Positions 26,254 through 35,418 are shown, numbered from the stretch's first letter. The stretch is 64,000 nucleotides of DNA from Yanghanlia sp047501535 (GCF_047501535.1 NZ_JAZDRJ010000014.1:1-64000), one strand, 5' to 3'. Notes: generated by a model from the letters alone, not told the origin. Numbers and translations are program-made.

Positions 26254-26469
26254 CTAGCCCGCCCTGGATTGCGGAGATTTTTGCAGCTCAAAATCTTCCA
26301 ATGCTTGCGCCCCGGCGCGCTTCGCTTCTTCTTCCGTCGCAAACAGCTGTGTAGAACGCTGGGTCTGCGGCATCGTACTGACGGTGGTATCAATCGCCGT
26401 GATGACCCATTGATACTGACCGCTAGGCATGCGTTCAGTGGTGAGGACGGCTTTCAAAGGTTCCGACAT
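26254..26469 (-). CDS. small protein of unknown function
   Basis: A 71-residue protein starting MSEPLKAVLTTERMPSGQYQW. The middle (STQLFATEEEAKRAGAQALEDF) resembles short beta-hairpin/helix stress-response proteins in which an aromatic strand is followed by an Ala/Glu helix. AAGGAG lies 7 bases before the ATG at 26469. It sits just upstream of the SYLF gene on the same strand. No family is named. Confidence 0.6.
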   Translation of the reverse strand: MSEPLKAVLTTERMPSGQYQWVITAIDTTVSTMPQTQRSTQLFATEEEAKRAGAQALEDFELQKSPQSRAG

Positions 26470-26669
26470 CGCTATCTCCTTGGTTTCAATGAGGATGTCG
26501 TACGGGTGCAAGAAGAGTGCCTGTAATGGGCAATCGTGAGCTTGGCCGCGTCGATCCGTGAGAGCTGCGCGGCTTACACACACACCGTTTTCAGGGACAA
26601 ATCCCGATTGGCTGATCACCTGCGTCGAGGCACGATGTAACTAAACAAGACGGAGTGGGGGAAGTAACG

Positions 26670-26993
26670 ATGCGAGTGGCAGTAGCGAGCATATGCAGCG
26701 CCCTACTCATCCTTGCCTTACCAGCGGTAGCCCAGCGCGCACCGTGCTCGGGAAAGAAAGGCGGCATCTCGCACTGCGAGGGTGAGGTATTCGTCTGTAA
26801 TGATGGGTCTGCCAGTGGCAGCAAGCGATCATGCCCCGACTATTTGGGTGGTGGTCGCCGCACGGTAGAGCCAGCCAATCCGGCAGCATCGAGTGGAAGC
26901 TGCTCTTGTGCAAGTGGGACGTACTGCACCGGCCCCCGTGGGGGCAAGTACTGCATTACCAGTACGGGGAGTAAGCGGTATGCGAGAAAGTAG
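26670..26993 (+). CDS. small secreted Cys-rich protein
   Basis: A 107-residue protein with signal peptide (VASICSALLILALPAVAQR), then KKGGISHCEGEVFVCNDGSA ending SKRSCPD, a Pro/Ser linker, and a second Cys motif CSCASGTYCTGPRGGKYCI. The GGISHC-x-G-x-FVCNDGS block recurs in small exported proteins, often near mobile or conjugative regions, consistent with the integrase remnant nearby. The mature protein has eight Cys, which could form four disulfides. A GGGGGAAG ribosome site precedes the ATG at 26670. Function unknown. Confidence 0.65.
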   Translation: MRVAVASICSALLILALPAVAQRAPCSGKKGGISHCEGEVFVCNDGSASGSKRSCPDYLGGGRRTVEPANPAASSGSCSCASGTYCTGPRGGKYCITSTGSKRYARK

Positions 26994-27025
26994 CGAACTT
27001 GGGCAGACCGCACTAGCTGATGCAG

Positions 27026-27056
27026 ATAGTCCCCACTAACAACAAGTGAGGACTAT
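27026..27056. repeat. 12-base imperfect hairpin
   Basis: ATAGTCCCCACT (27026-27037) pairs with AGTGAGGACTAT (27045-27056), one mismatch, loop AACAACA. No T-run follows on either strand, so it is not a classical terminator. It sits in the noncoding strip after the Cys-rich protein gene. Confidence 0.5.
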
Positions 27057-27134
27057 GCTCCGAGCGCTACACACGCTCAAGGTGTGGTGACCGGACGTTT
27101 ACCTTGGCCACCATAGTGACACCAGAGATTAACT

Positions 27135-27296
27135 CTAGCGGTGGCGCTTTCCGGGGTTTTTCTTGTGGTGGGTATGCGCGCCACGCTCCTTGCTTACTCG
27201 TTGGCCGCCACCTTGGCGGGTAAGCGTCATGCCCTTGGGAGCGACGGGAGGGGGAGTACGCTTACGATCGGCTTCAGTAAAGATTTTGGTGCCCAT
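27135..27296 (-). CDS. small basic protein, doubtful
   Basis: A 53-residue frame starting MGTKIFTEADRKRTPPPVAP and ending in a strongly basic tail (HTHHKKNPGKRHR). GAGAGAT lies 5-12 bases before the ATG at 27296. About one third of residues are Lys, Arg or His, suggesting nucleic-acid contact if it is made. No family recognised; it may be a noncoding frame in a poorly populated accessory strip. Confidence 0.4.
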   Translation of the reverse strand: MGTKIFTEADRKRTPPPVAPKGMTLTRQGGGQRVSKERGAHTHHKKNPGKRHR

Positions 27297-27515
27297 GAAA
27301 ATATCTCTCAAAATTATGTGGAGCTTGAGATTGTCACACATTCGCTCGTTTTATTCTTGGCAGGAGAAACGGGCGGAGGATATGAGTGCTGGCAGTACCC
27401 CTGCGCTGCGGTCTGTTCGCGGCGCAGGAGCATCAGCGAAGCGGCGGCGCCCCGTCTGGCACCCAACTACAGCGCCCACCGGAGCCTGGCCCTGAAAGAC
27501 GGGTGGGTCTGGACC

Positions 27516-27932
27516 CTACTCAGTCCAGTCGGGGTTCCACACGACCTCCCAAACGTGGCCGTCTGGATCTTGGAAGTAGCCTGCGTATCCACCCCAAAAG
27601 GTATCGCACGCAGCTTTAATGACATGCGCGCCAGCGCTTTCAGCGAGCTGCATAACTGCATCGACTTCTGACCTTGACGCCACGTTATGACCGAGCGTCA
27701 TTTCCGTTGCGCACGGTGCTGTAAGCGGCAGGCCAGTGTCATGCGCAATGCTCGAACGCGGCCAAAGCGCCAAACGTAGGCCGGGCTGCAGATCAATGAA
27801 GGCTACAGCGCCGTTGTCGAACTTCTCGCCGACGATGCCATCAGTCTTAAAACCCAAGCCATCCCGGTAGAAGCGTAACGATCTTCCTAGGTCGTCGACA
27901 CCTACTGTGATGACCGTAATACGTGGCTGCAT
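27516..27932 (-). CDS. VOC (glyoxalase/bleomycin-resistance fold) family protein
   Basis: A 138-residue protein built of two beta-alpha-beta-beta-beta modules. Seen are ITVITVGVDDLGRSLRFYRDGLGF at the start and FWGGYAGYFQDPDGHVWEVVWNP at the end; the latter is the typical closing motif with the metal-binding Glu. Members include glyoxalases, dioxygenases and binding proteins, so activity cannot be specified. GAGGA precedes the ATG. Confidence 0.82.
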   Translation of the reverse strand: MQPRITVITVGVDDLGRSLRFYRDGLGFKTDGIVGEKFDNGAVAFIDLQPGLRLALWPRSSIAHDTGLPLTAPCATEMTLGHNVASRSEVDAVMQLAESAGAHVIKAACDTFWGGYAGYFQDPDGHVWEVVWNPDWTE

Positions 27933-28060
27933 AGCAGAGTCCTCAGTTATTTACTTCTGAAATATAACGCCGCTCACCCATCAACGGCCCAGACTGCGGC
28001 CTCTTGCCCCCATCGCCATACAGACAGCGCAGCCCTGATTCTAGATTCAGGGAGGACGGC

Positions 28061-28588
28061 TTATGGGTTGTGGGATACGTCGCAGCGGCCATGCGTGAAG
28101 ATGAGCTCCTAAGCTTGCTTCCTGCGGACGTTGACCTGGAACGCGCTACAGCCTGGGTCCGCGCCGAGCACGCGAAATCAGGCTATGCCCGCTCAGTCCC
28201 GCTGAATCGTGATGCCATGGATGTTCTAGAGCGCCGCTTGAAAACTGCCGTGACGTACGTATTTGAACGACCGCCAAGCAAGACCGCTTTACCCATCAAG
28301 ATCGGACAGATTGATGATCGAGATTTGAGGCGAGCTTGCGATGCCATCGGAATCAAAGATTTTCGCTTCCATGACTTTCGACACACCTGGGCAAGCTGGC
28401 ACGTACAGGCCGGTACGCCGCTCATGGTGCTAAAGGAGCTTGGAGGATGGGAGACTGTGGAGATGGTGCAGAAATATGCACACCTAGCTCAAAGCCATCT
28501 GGCGCAGTACGTTTCCAATGTCACGTTTACGGCACGTTTGGAGCCAGAAGAAGAAACGCCACCGTGCGGGGTGGCGTTAACTGCTTGA
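28061..28588 (+). pseudogene. tyrosine recombinase (integrase), 5'-truncated
   Basis: The frame retains the whole C-terminal catalytic domain but not the N-terminal core-binding domain. Numbering from an upstream in-frame ATG at 28004: Arg31 in AAAMREDEL, Lys58 in HAKSGYARSVPLN, H123/R126 in FHDFRHTW, W149 in LGGW, and nucleophile Y158 in QKYAHL. The upstream DNA, though in frame, does not look like an integrase. It ends 16 bases from the 3' end of tRNA-Lys, a usual integration point, so it is most simply the remains of an integrated element. Confidence 0.8.
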
Positions 28589-28604
28589 TTTTCAAACGAT
28601 ATTT

Positions 28605-28680
28605 TGGTGGGCCGTGAAGGATTCGAACCTTCGACCAACGGATTAAGAGTCCGCTGCTCTACCAACTGAGCTAACGGCCC
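28605..28680 (-). tRNA. tRNA-Lys (anticodon CTT)
   Basis: 76 bases on the minus strand including an encoded CCA. The acceptor arms GGGCCGT and ACGGCCC pair, D-loop AGCTCAGTTGGTAGAGC, anticodon loop CTCTTAA (anticodon CTT) and T-loop GGTTCGAATCC are all normal and closely follow E. coli tRNA-Lys. Confidence 0.97.
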
Positions 28681-28703
28681 GGCACCGCTTGAAAGATCGC
28701 TAT

Positions 28704-28731
28704 TCTATACCGGCGAAAAATTCGCTGTCAA
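28704..28731 (-). promoter_or_regulatory. sigma70 promoter of tRNA-Lys
   Basis: On the minus strand TTGACA (28731-28726) and TATAGA (28709-28704) are spaced by 16 bases; TAGAAT two bases further gives an 18-base alternative. The start site would fall about 17 bases before the tRNA. Confidence 0.75.
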
Positions 28732-28764
28732 CAGAATTTTCAGAAAATATTTTAGAAAATTCGC

Positions 28765-30141
28765 TTAGATCTTTTCTGCCAGTTCCACAGCCAGACCGAC
28801 ATAGCTGCGCGGCGTCATGGCCAGCAGCCTTGCCTTGGGTTCGGCGGGGAGATCCAGCCCCTGAATGAACTCGCTCAGCCCCTCTTGGGTAATGCCCTTG
28901 CCACGCGTCAATTCTTTCAGCTGTTCATAGGGTTGTGGCAGCCCGTAGCGACGCATAACGGTTTGTACGGGTTCCGCCAGTACTTCCCAGCAGGCGTCAA
29001 TGTCGGCGTCGATGGCGGAGGCGTTGAGCTCCAGTTTACCCAGGCCACGCATGCAGGCGTCGTAAGCTACGACGCAGTAGCCCAGACCCACGCCCAGATT
29101 GCGCAGCACGGTGGAGTCGGTAAGGTCGCGTTGGAAGCGGGAAATCGGCAGTTTTTCGGCCAGATGTCCCAACACGGCGTTGGCCAGCCCCAGATTGCCT
29201 TCTGAGTTTTCGAAATCAATTGGGTTGACCTTGTGCGGCATGGTGGAAGAACCGACCTCGCCTTCTTTGAGACGCTGCTTGAAGTAGCCCAGAGAAATGT
29301 AGCCCCAGATATCGCGGTTCAAATCCAGCAAAATGGTGTTTGCACGGGCTACGGCGTCAAACAATTGCGCCATCCAGTCGTGCGGCTCAATCTGAATGGT
29401 GTGCTCGTTTTGCGTGAGGCCCAGGCGCTGCAGCACATTCTTGCTGAAAGCGGGCCAATCGATCTCCGGATAGGCGCTTAAGTGGGCGTTGTAGTTACCT
29501 GTTGCACCATTCATTTTCGCCAACGGTTCCACCGCGGCAATGCTATCGATGGCGCGCTCCAAGCGCGCGGCGAAGTTGGCGAATTCTTTGCCCAATGTGG
29601 TGGGGCTGGCCGGCTGGCCGTGCGTACGCGACAACAGGGGCTGCTGCGCGAACTGGCGCGCAAACATCTTCAGGGTGTCGTTCAGCTTGTTTAGCTGCGG
29701 CAGAATGGCCTGCTCACGAGCTCGACCCAACATCAGGGCATGCGACGTGTTGTTAATGTCTTCGGATGTGCAGGCGAAGTGAATGAACTCGGCTGCGCGG
29801 TCAAGCTCAGGGTGGCCGGCCACCTGTTCTTTCAGCCAATATTCAACGGCCTTTACATCGTGATTGGTGGTCTTTTCGATTTCCTTGATCCGCGCGGCAT
29901 CACTTTCAGAAAAGTTTTTGACAATATCTTCCAGCTTTTGCTTCGCGGCCTCCGAGAATGCAGGTAATTCGGGAAGGCCTGCGTCAGCAAGCCCCAACAG
30001 CCAGGCAACTTCGACTTCCACACGATGCGCCATAAAAGCGGCTTCAGATAATGTGCTGCGCAGCACATCTACTCTACCGGCGTAACGGCCATCAAGGGGA
30101 GAAAGCGCATTTAAAGAGGTCAGTTGAGGGGAAACTTGCAT
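28765..30141 (-). CDS. purB: adenylosuccinate lyase
   Basis: Acts twice in purine synthesis, releasing fumarate from SAICAR and from adenylosuccinate. The 458-residue protein has the fumarase/aspartase superfamily signature GSSTMPHKVNPIDFENSEGN near residue 295, the TSEDINNT loop and SRTHGQPASPTTLGKE. Length matches the bacterial E. coli-type PurB. No clear ribosome site precedes the ATG at 30141. Confidence 0.96.
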   Translation of the reverse strand: MQVSPQLTSLNALSPLDGRYAGRVDVLRSTLSEAAFMAHRVEVEVAWLLGLADAGLPELPAFSEAAKQKLEDIVKNFSESDAARIKEIEKTTNHDVKAVEYWLKEQVAGHPELDRAAEFIHFACTSEDINNTSHALMLGRAREQAILPQLNKLNDTLKMFARQFAQQPLLSRTHGQPASPTTLGKEFANFAARLERAIDSIAAVEPLAKMNGATGNYNAHLSAYPEIDWPAFSKNVLQRLGLTQNEHTIQIEPHDWMAQLFDAVARANTILLDLNRDIWGYISLGYFKQRLKEGEVGSSTMPHKVNPIDFENSEGNLGLANAVLGHLAEKLPISRFQRDLTDSTVLRNLGVGLGYCVVAYDACMRGLGKLELNASAIDADIDACWEVLAEPVQTVMRRYGLPQPYEQLKELTRGKGITQEGLSEFIQGLDLPAEPKARLLAMTPRSYVGLAVELAEKI

Positions 30142-30286
30142 GAGAAAAGATCAATAAATTGAAAAACCCGATACGGGCCGAAACAGCCGAATTCTACCAT
30201 CGCCCCCTTTAGATCGTTGTTTTAACGCATCATTCACAAGGGGCGCCCTGCTATACTCTGGCCGCCCCCAACCCTACAACGTTGCC

Positions 30287-30904
30287 ATGAAACTTATTGG
30301 TTCGTTAACCAGCCCTTACGTTCGAAAAACTCGTGTTGTACTAGCGGAAAAAAAACTGGAATACGAGTTTGTTCTTGAGGATGTCTGGGCTCAAGACTCG
30401 ACTATCCAGCAGTACAACCCGCTAGGTAAAATTCCATGCCTGATCATGGACGATGGGGGCGCACTGTTCGATTCCCGAGTGATCGTGGAATACCTTGACA
30501 CCCTGTCTCCCGTTGGCCGCTTGCTGCCACAGCAAGGTCGCGAACGTGCTGCTATCAAGTGCTGGGAAGCGATTGCCGATGGCGTGCTCGACGCTGCAAT
30601 TGCCATTTTCATTGAAAACAACCGCCGCGAACCGCAGTTCCGCAGCCAGGCATGGATAGACCGCCAGCAAGGCAAAATAGATGCTGCGCTCGACCACATG
30701 AATCGCTCTCTGGAAGATCAGCCCGCATTCTGTACCGGTGTGAATTTCAGCTTGGCCGATGTCGCCGTGGGTTGTGCACTAGGTTATCTGGACCTGCGTT
30801 TTGAAGAACTGGCTTGGCGCCAGCGCTACCCCAACCTGCAAAGGCTGGAAGAAAAGCTGCGCACCCGGGTGTCCTTTACTAGTACTGCGCCCTCCCGCCG
30901 CTAA
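30287..30904 (+). CDS. glutathione S-transferase family protein
   Basis: A 205-residue cytosolic GST: thioredoxin-fold N-domain (MKLIGSLTSPYVRKTRVVLAEK) with the cis-Pro site NPLGKIPCLIMDD and the glutathione-binding LFDSRVIVEYL, then a helical C-domain with N-cap motif FSLADVAVGCALGYLD. The first catalytic Ser/Cys position is S9 or nearby. Specificity unknown. It is followed by a strong terminator. Confidence 0.88.
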   Translation: MKLIGSLTSPYVRKTRVVLAEKKLEYEFVLEDVWAQDSTIQQYNPLGKIPCLIMDDGGALFDSRVIVEYLDTLSPVGRLLPQQGRERAAIKCWEAIADGVLDAAIAIFIENNRREPQFRSQAWIDRQQGKIDAALDHMNRSLEDQPAFCTGVNFSLADVAVGCALGYLDLRFEELAWRQRYPNLQRLEEKLRTRVSFTSTAPSRR

Positions 30905-30935
30905 ACAAGCGGGTAATGCAGTTCACCCAGGCTAT

Positions 30936-30971
30936 ATAGCTCCGGCTTACACCCCGGAGCTATTCTTTTTT
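30936..30971 (+). terminator. intrinsic terminator after the GST gene
   Basis: ATAGCTCCGG (30936-30945) pairs with CCGGAGCTAT (30954-30963) across an 8-base loop, followed by TCTTTTTT. Confidence 0.85.
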
Positions 30972-31062
30972 GAAGACGCCGATAAGTGCTGATGAAAACG
31001 CCGTTTACCACCGGCACTGCTCGTCGGCTGAAATGCTTTAAGACATTCCAGCCGGCAAGCTC

Positions 31063-31881
31063 TTACGCGCCAAACGCATTCACCGCCCTGAACAGCATAT
31101 AAAGCGCCAAGGCGAATAGAAGGAATGCAAACACACGCTTCAGTGTGGCCACGGGCAGACTGTGTGCACACTTAGCGCCTACAGGCGCCATCAGCATACT
31201 GACCACCACTATGCCCAGCAGGGTGGGCACGTGAATATAGCCAAACATGCCGGGCACGCCGGTGTCGATGGACTGCCCCGACACCACATACCCCACGCTA
31301 TTGGCTAGAGCGATGAAAAAGCCCAGAGCAGCGGAACTGGCTACAGCGTTATGAATCGGCACATTACCGCGCACCATAAAGGGTACGGAAAGGAAGCCGC
31401 CGCCCGCACCGACGAGCCCGGACACAAAACCGATCACTACCCCCATGGCCGACGTGCCCACCTTACCAGGCATGCTGCGTTCGGCAGCAGGCGGCTTCCC
31501 CCACATCATGCGGGCGCCCGAATAGGCCACAAAACCGGAAAACACCAAGGCCAGCCATGCAGGGTCGATGAAGGAAAACACAGCGCCGCCTGACAGCAGC
31601 CCACCCACGATAATACCCGGCACCAGCATCGCCACGATATCCCAGCGGATGGCGCCTTTGCGGTGATGCGCCCGCATGCTGGAAATAGACGTGAACAATA
31701 TGGTGCTCATGGAGGTGGCGATGGCGGTATGCACCATGAGATCTTGGGGCAAGCCTACCAAGGGAAACAGCATAATCATGAAAGGCACGAGAATCATGCC
31801 GCCGCCAATTCCAAGCAAGCCTGCGGCAAAGCCGCCGAATGCGCCCAGCAGCATCAGGCTGCCCAGATAGAAAAAACTCAT
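31063..31881 (-). CDS. TauE/SafE (TSUP) family membrane transporter
   Basis: A 272-residue integral membrane protein with about eight TM helices. The start has the family motif GGFAAGLLGIGGGMILVPFM, and a second copy GFVSGLVGAGGGFLSVPFMV reflects the internal duplication. Members export sulfite, sulfoacetate or related organic anions. It lies 18 bases downstream of mnmA on the same strand, so the two may be cotranscribed. Confidence 0.88.
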   Translation of the reverse strand: MSFFYLGSLMLLGAFGGFAAGLLGIGGGMILVPFMIMLFPLVGLPQDLMVHTAIATSMSTILFTSISSMRAHHRKGAIRWDIVAMLVPGIIVGGLLSGGAVFSFIDPAWLALVFSGFVAYSGARMMWGKPPAAERSMPGKVGTSAMGVVIGFVSGLVGAGGGFLSVPFMVRGNVPIHNAVASSAALGFFIALANSVGYVVSGQSIDTGVPGMFGYIHVPTLLGIVVVSMLMAPVGAKCAHSLPVATLKRVFAFLLFALALYMLFRAVNAFGA

Positions 31882-31899
31882 GCTTGTCGTGTTCCGTAA

Positions 31900-33015
31900 C
31901 TAAACGATGATGCCGCCGCCCAGGCAAATGTCGCCATCGTAAAGCACGGCGGATTGCCCGGGTGTGACAGCCCATTGGGGGTCGTTGAAAATCAGACTGA
32001 AAGAATTGTCTTCTGCTTGCCCCAACGTGCAAGAGGCATCTGCCTGCCGGTAACGGGTTTTGGCGGCGTATTCGCCCTGATGTGGGGGGTAACCGGCTAT
32101 CCAGCTGGCATCCGTCGCGGTGAGCTCTTTAGAAAGCAGCCAGGGGTGGTCGTGGCCCTGCACGACGTACAGGGTATTGCTTGCCATATCCTTGCGTGCG
32201 GCATACCAGGCATCCGCTGTGCCGTCGGCGCGCTGCTGGCCTTTTACGCCGCCGATACCCAGCCCCTTGCGCTGACCAAGGGTGTGGAAAGCCAGCCCCT
32301 GGTGTTGGCCCAGCACCTGCCCTTCGGGCGTTTTGATAGGGCCGGGCTTAGTCGGCAGATAGCGATTGAGGAATTCGCGGAATGGGCGCTCACCAATAAA
32401 GCAAATGCCAGTGGAATCTTTCTTGGTGGCATTGGGTAAGCCAAGCTCTGCTGCAATGCGTCGCACTTCCGTTTTAGGCAGCTCCCCCAAGGGAAAACGT
32501 GTGCGCGATAACTGGGCCTGGTTCAGGCGGTGCAGAAAATAGCTTTGATCCTTGCTGGAATCCACCCCTTTTAGCAACTGGAATTCACGCTGACCATTGT
32601 GTTCGACTTCGCGCACGCGGGCGTAGTGACCGGTAGCGATAAGATCCGCTCCAAGGGTCATGGCATGATCGAGAAACGCCTTGAACTTGATTTCGGCGTT
32701 GCAGAGAACATCTGGGTTAGGGGTACGGCCGGCGGAATACTCGCGCAGGAATTCCGCAAAGACGCGGTCTTTGTAGTCTGCCGCGAAGTTGACGGCCTCA
32801 ATATCTACACCGATGACGTCGGCCACGCTGGCCGCGTCGAGCCAGTCTTGGCGGGAAGAGCAATATTCGCTGTCATCGTCGTCCTCCCAGTTCTTCATGA
32901 ACAGGCCAAGGACGTCATAACCTTGCTGTTTGAGCAGCCAGGCCGTTACGGAAGAGTCGACACCGCCGGACATGCCAACAACGATGCGCCCTTTTTTCTG
33001 AGAGAGTTCGGACAT
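31900..33015 (-). CDS. mnmA: tRNA-specific 2-thiouridylase
   Basis: Adds the 2-thio group to U34 of tRNA Lys, Glu and Gln. The 371-residue protein has the PP-loop GMSGGVDSSV (residues 14-23), NPDVLCNAEIKF with the first catalytic Cys, GHYAR, and the second Cys in DSTGICFIGERPF. Length matches E. coli MnmA. Confidence 0.96.
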   Translation of the reverse strand: MSELSQKKGRIVVGMSGGVDSSVTAWLLKQQGYDVLGLFMKNWEDDDDSEYCSSRQDWLDAASVADVIGVDIEAVNFAADYKDRVFAEFLREYSAGRTPNPDVLCNAEIKFKAFLDHAMTLGADLIATGHYARVREVEHNGQREFQLLKGVDSSKDQSYFLHRLNQAQLSRTRFPLGELPKTEVRRIAAELGLPNATKKDSTGICFIGERPFREFLNRYLPTKPGPIKTPEGQVLGQHQGLAFHTLGQRKGLGIGGVKGQQRADGTADAWYAARKDMASNTLYVVQGHDHPWLLSKELTATDASWIAGYPPHQGEYAAKTRYRQADASCTLGQAEDNSFSLIFNDPQWAVTPGQSAVLYDGDICLGGGIIV

Positions 33016-33081
33016 CCCAACATTGTAGCCGGGTAATTCTGTTCAAAACTCTCTGTGTTGAGCTGGATTCGCGTACAACAA

Positions 33082-34314
33082 TCAGATGCCTGCCAGGGCT
33101 TCATCAACGACTTCTACCCAGTGACGCACAGATACGCTGGCGCCGCTTTGCAGATGGGTAATACAGCCCATGTTGGAAGAGACGATGATGTCGGGTTGGG
33201 TGGCTTCAATATGACTCAGCTTGCGGTCACGCAGGCTTTGGGAGAGTTCCTTCTGGGTAATAGAGTACGTGCCCGCCGAACCGCAACACAAGTGAGATTC
33301 GGCGAAAGGCTGTAGCTGGAAACCCAGGTCAGCCAGTACTTTTTCGGTGATGCCGCGTAGTTTCTGCCAGTGCTGCAAGGTGCAAGGGGGGTGGAAGGCA
33401 TGACGGCCGGTTATGCCTCCTATGCGTTTTCCGAGTTCCGCCGCGTGCGGTTCCAGCAATTCTGCAACATCGCGTACGGCGTCAGAGAGTTCTTGCGCTT
33501 TGGTGGCATAACGAGGGTCGTTGCGCAAATGATGCGCGTACTCACGCAGCATGGCGCCGCAGCCCGACGCATTGGCCACAATGCATTCGGCTTGGCCGGT
33601 ATCCAGGAGCGGCCACCAGACATCGATATTGGTGCGCATTTGGTCAAGCGCTTTTTCCTGGGCATCCAGGTGCAGGTTGATGGCACCGCAGCACACACTG
33701 CCGGGCACGCTTCTTACGCCAATGCCTACGGCATCCAACACGCGGACCGTGGCTTCGTCGATGGACGGCATCATGGCGGGCTGTACGCAGCCTTGCAACA
33801 TTATGGCTTGGCGCACGTGGCGGGTAAGGTTTTCCGGCAATGGGCGCGAAGGCTGCACCGGCACCACTTTACTGCGCAAGGTGGCGGGTAATATGGGACG
33901 CATGACACGGCCCAACGCCATGGCCGGCCCGAATAGCGGCGAATTCAAACCGTAGCGCAAGGCAATTCGCAAAAGACGGTCACGCAAAGGGCGTTCCACT
34001 TTCTTGGCCACCACCGCACGGCCAATATCTACCAGCTTGCCGTATTCCACTCCTGATGGACAGGTGGTTTCACAATTACGGCAGGTCAGGCAGCGATCCA
34101 GATGCATTTGAGTGGATGCACTGACATCTTCACCTTCCAACATCTGCTTGATGAGGTAGATGCGGCCACGCGGGCTGTCGAGCTCATCGCCCAGTTCTTG
34201 ATAAGTCGGGCATGTCGCCTGGCAGAAACCACAATGCACACAACGCCGCAGGATTTCTTCTGCCTGCTCGCCTTCCGGCGTATCACGTATCCATGATGCA
34301 AGATTTGTTTGCAT
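33082..34314 (-). CDS. glcF: glycolate oxidase iron-sulfur subunit
   Basis: A 410-residue electron-transfer subunit. It carries two 4Fe-4S motifs, CVHCGFCQATCP (about residues 25-36) and CLTCRNCETTCP (about 75-86), and two CCG-type domains (VCCGAINLH and CCGSAGTY). It passes electrons from the GlcD flavin to the quinone pool. It is third in the operon glcD-glcE-glcF, six bases after glcE. Confidence 0.93.
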   Translation of the reverse strand: MQTNLASWIRDTPEGEQAEEILRRCVHCGFCQATCPTYQELGDELDSPRGRIYLIKQMLEGEDVSASTQMHLDRCLTCRNCETTCPSGVEYGKLVDIGRAVVAKKVERPLRDRLLRIALRYGLNSPLFGPAMALGRVMRPILPATLRSKVVPVQPSRPLPENLTRHVRQAIMLQGCVQPAMMPSIDEATVRVLDAVGIGVRSVPGSVCCGAINLHLDAQEKALDQMRTNIDVWWPLLDTGQAECIVANASGCGAMLREYAHHLRNDPRYATKAQELSDAVRDVAELLEPHAAELGKRIGGITGRHAFHPPCTLQHWQKLRGITEKVLADLGFQLQPFAESHLCCGSAGTYSITQKELSQSLRDRKLSHIEATQPDIIVSSNMGCITHLQSGASVSVRHWVEVVDEALAGI

Positions 34315-34320
34315 GATTGC

Positions 34321-35409
34321 TCAGAACTCGCGAAAAAGCCTGCCGGGGTTGAACACGCCAGTAGGGTCAAACTCTTGTTTGAGGCGCTCGCTGATAGCCC
34401 GCACGCCTGCCGAGACGGGATGAAACACAGGCACGGGCGCTTCGCCCTCGTAGCGATACAAGGTGGCATGCCCCCCATGCCGCGCGGCTGCCTTGCGAAT
34501 GAAATCGGGCTCAACCCCCTCGCCCTGCAGCCAGCGCAGGCCGCCATTCCATTCAACCATTGTGGTGCCAAGGCCCATCGCCGGTGCGGTGGGAAGCAAG
34601 GCCAACCGCCACAAGGGGCGCGCCTGGAAAAATGGGTGTGTTTGATCGCGCAGGCTATCCCACCAGGCTGTGGCCTGGTCGTCACTCATGCGCTCACCGC
34701 CGATGACACGCGCCGCACTGACCAGCGCCGGCGAACTGCCTGACAACCGCAGGCGAAGAATCCCTTGCCCATTCTCTTCCAGCCACGATGTAGCGGAAAT
34801 CGGCAAAGGCTTGCTGCGCCAGGTGTTGAAGCTGGCCAGAGCCTCAGATTTGCTCAACTGAAGTTCTCTGGTTTCTTCGGCCAGTGGCATAGGCGCTACT
34901 TTAAGCGACACTTCCAACATAGCGCCAAAAATTCCCATAGACCCAGCCAGCAAACGTGAAACATCGTAGCCTGCGACGTTCTTCATGACTTCACCGCCAA
35001 AACGCAGCACATTACCGTTAGCGGCGAGCAAGGTGGTACCGAGAACGAAGTCGCGCAAGCTGCCCGCCATCATGCGCCGTGGGCCGGACAGCCCTGTCGC
35101 TACACAACCTCCGAGCGTGGCGGCCGGGCCGAAGCGCGGCGGCTCGAAAGCCAGCATCTGGCCGCTGGCAGCCAGCAGCTCTTCGATTTCAACCAAAGGC
35201 GTGCCCGCTCGTGCCGTGATGACAAGCTCAGAAGGCTGATAATTGATGACGCCCTGAAAGGCAGAGACATCCAGCACTCCCCCATTGACGGGCGCAGCGT
35301 GCGCTTCGCCATAGAATTGCTTGGTGCCCCCGCCCTGAATAATGAGTGGTTTCAGGCTTGCCCGGGCCGTCATGACCTGGTCGATCATTTCGGAAAGAAC
35401 GAACTCCAT
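34321..35409 (-). CDS. glcE: glycolate oxidase FAD-binding subunit
   Basis: A 362-residue FAD-binding protein of the PCMH type: IQGGGTKQFYG near residue 24, GATLGGCVATGLSGPRR around residue 105 and VAGYDVSRLL near residue 150. The order D-E-F and length agree with GlcE. AAGGAAGG lies before the ATG at 35409. Confidence 0.92.
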   Translation of the reverse strand: MEFVLSEMIDQVMTARASLKPLIIQGGGTKQFYGEAHAAPVNGGVLDVSAFQGVINYQPSELVITARAGTPLVEIEELLAASGQMLAFEPPRFGPAATLGGCVATGLSGPRRMMAGSLRDFVLGTTLLAANGNVLRFGGEVMKNVAGYDVSRLLAGSMGIFGAMLEVSLKVAPMPLAEETRELQLSKSEALASFNTWRSKPLPISATSWLEENGQGILRLRLSGSSPALVSAARVIGGERMSDDQATAWWDSLRDQTHPFFQARPLWRLALLPTAPAMGLGTTMVEWNGGLRWLQGEGVEPDFIRKAAARHGGHATLYRYEGEAPVPVFHPVSAGVRAISERLKQEFDPTGVFNPGRLFREF

Positions 35410-35418
35410 CTGCCTTCC

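Noticed and set aside
27382..27495. Short frame starting ATGAGTGCTGGCAG with GGAGGAT upstream
   Set aside because: 37 codons, no motif, runs against the 3' flank of the VOC gene; not enough to call a gene.
26994..28605. Second copy of the tRNA-Lys 3' end (attR)
   Set aside because: No match longer than a few bases seen by eye; an exact search is needed.
30167..30177. CCCG-ATA-CGGG with Ts upstream of purB
   Set aside because: Only four base pairs with a three-base loop; not stable enough for an attenuator.
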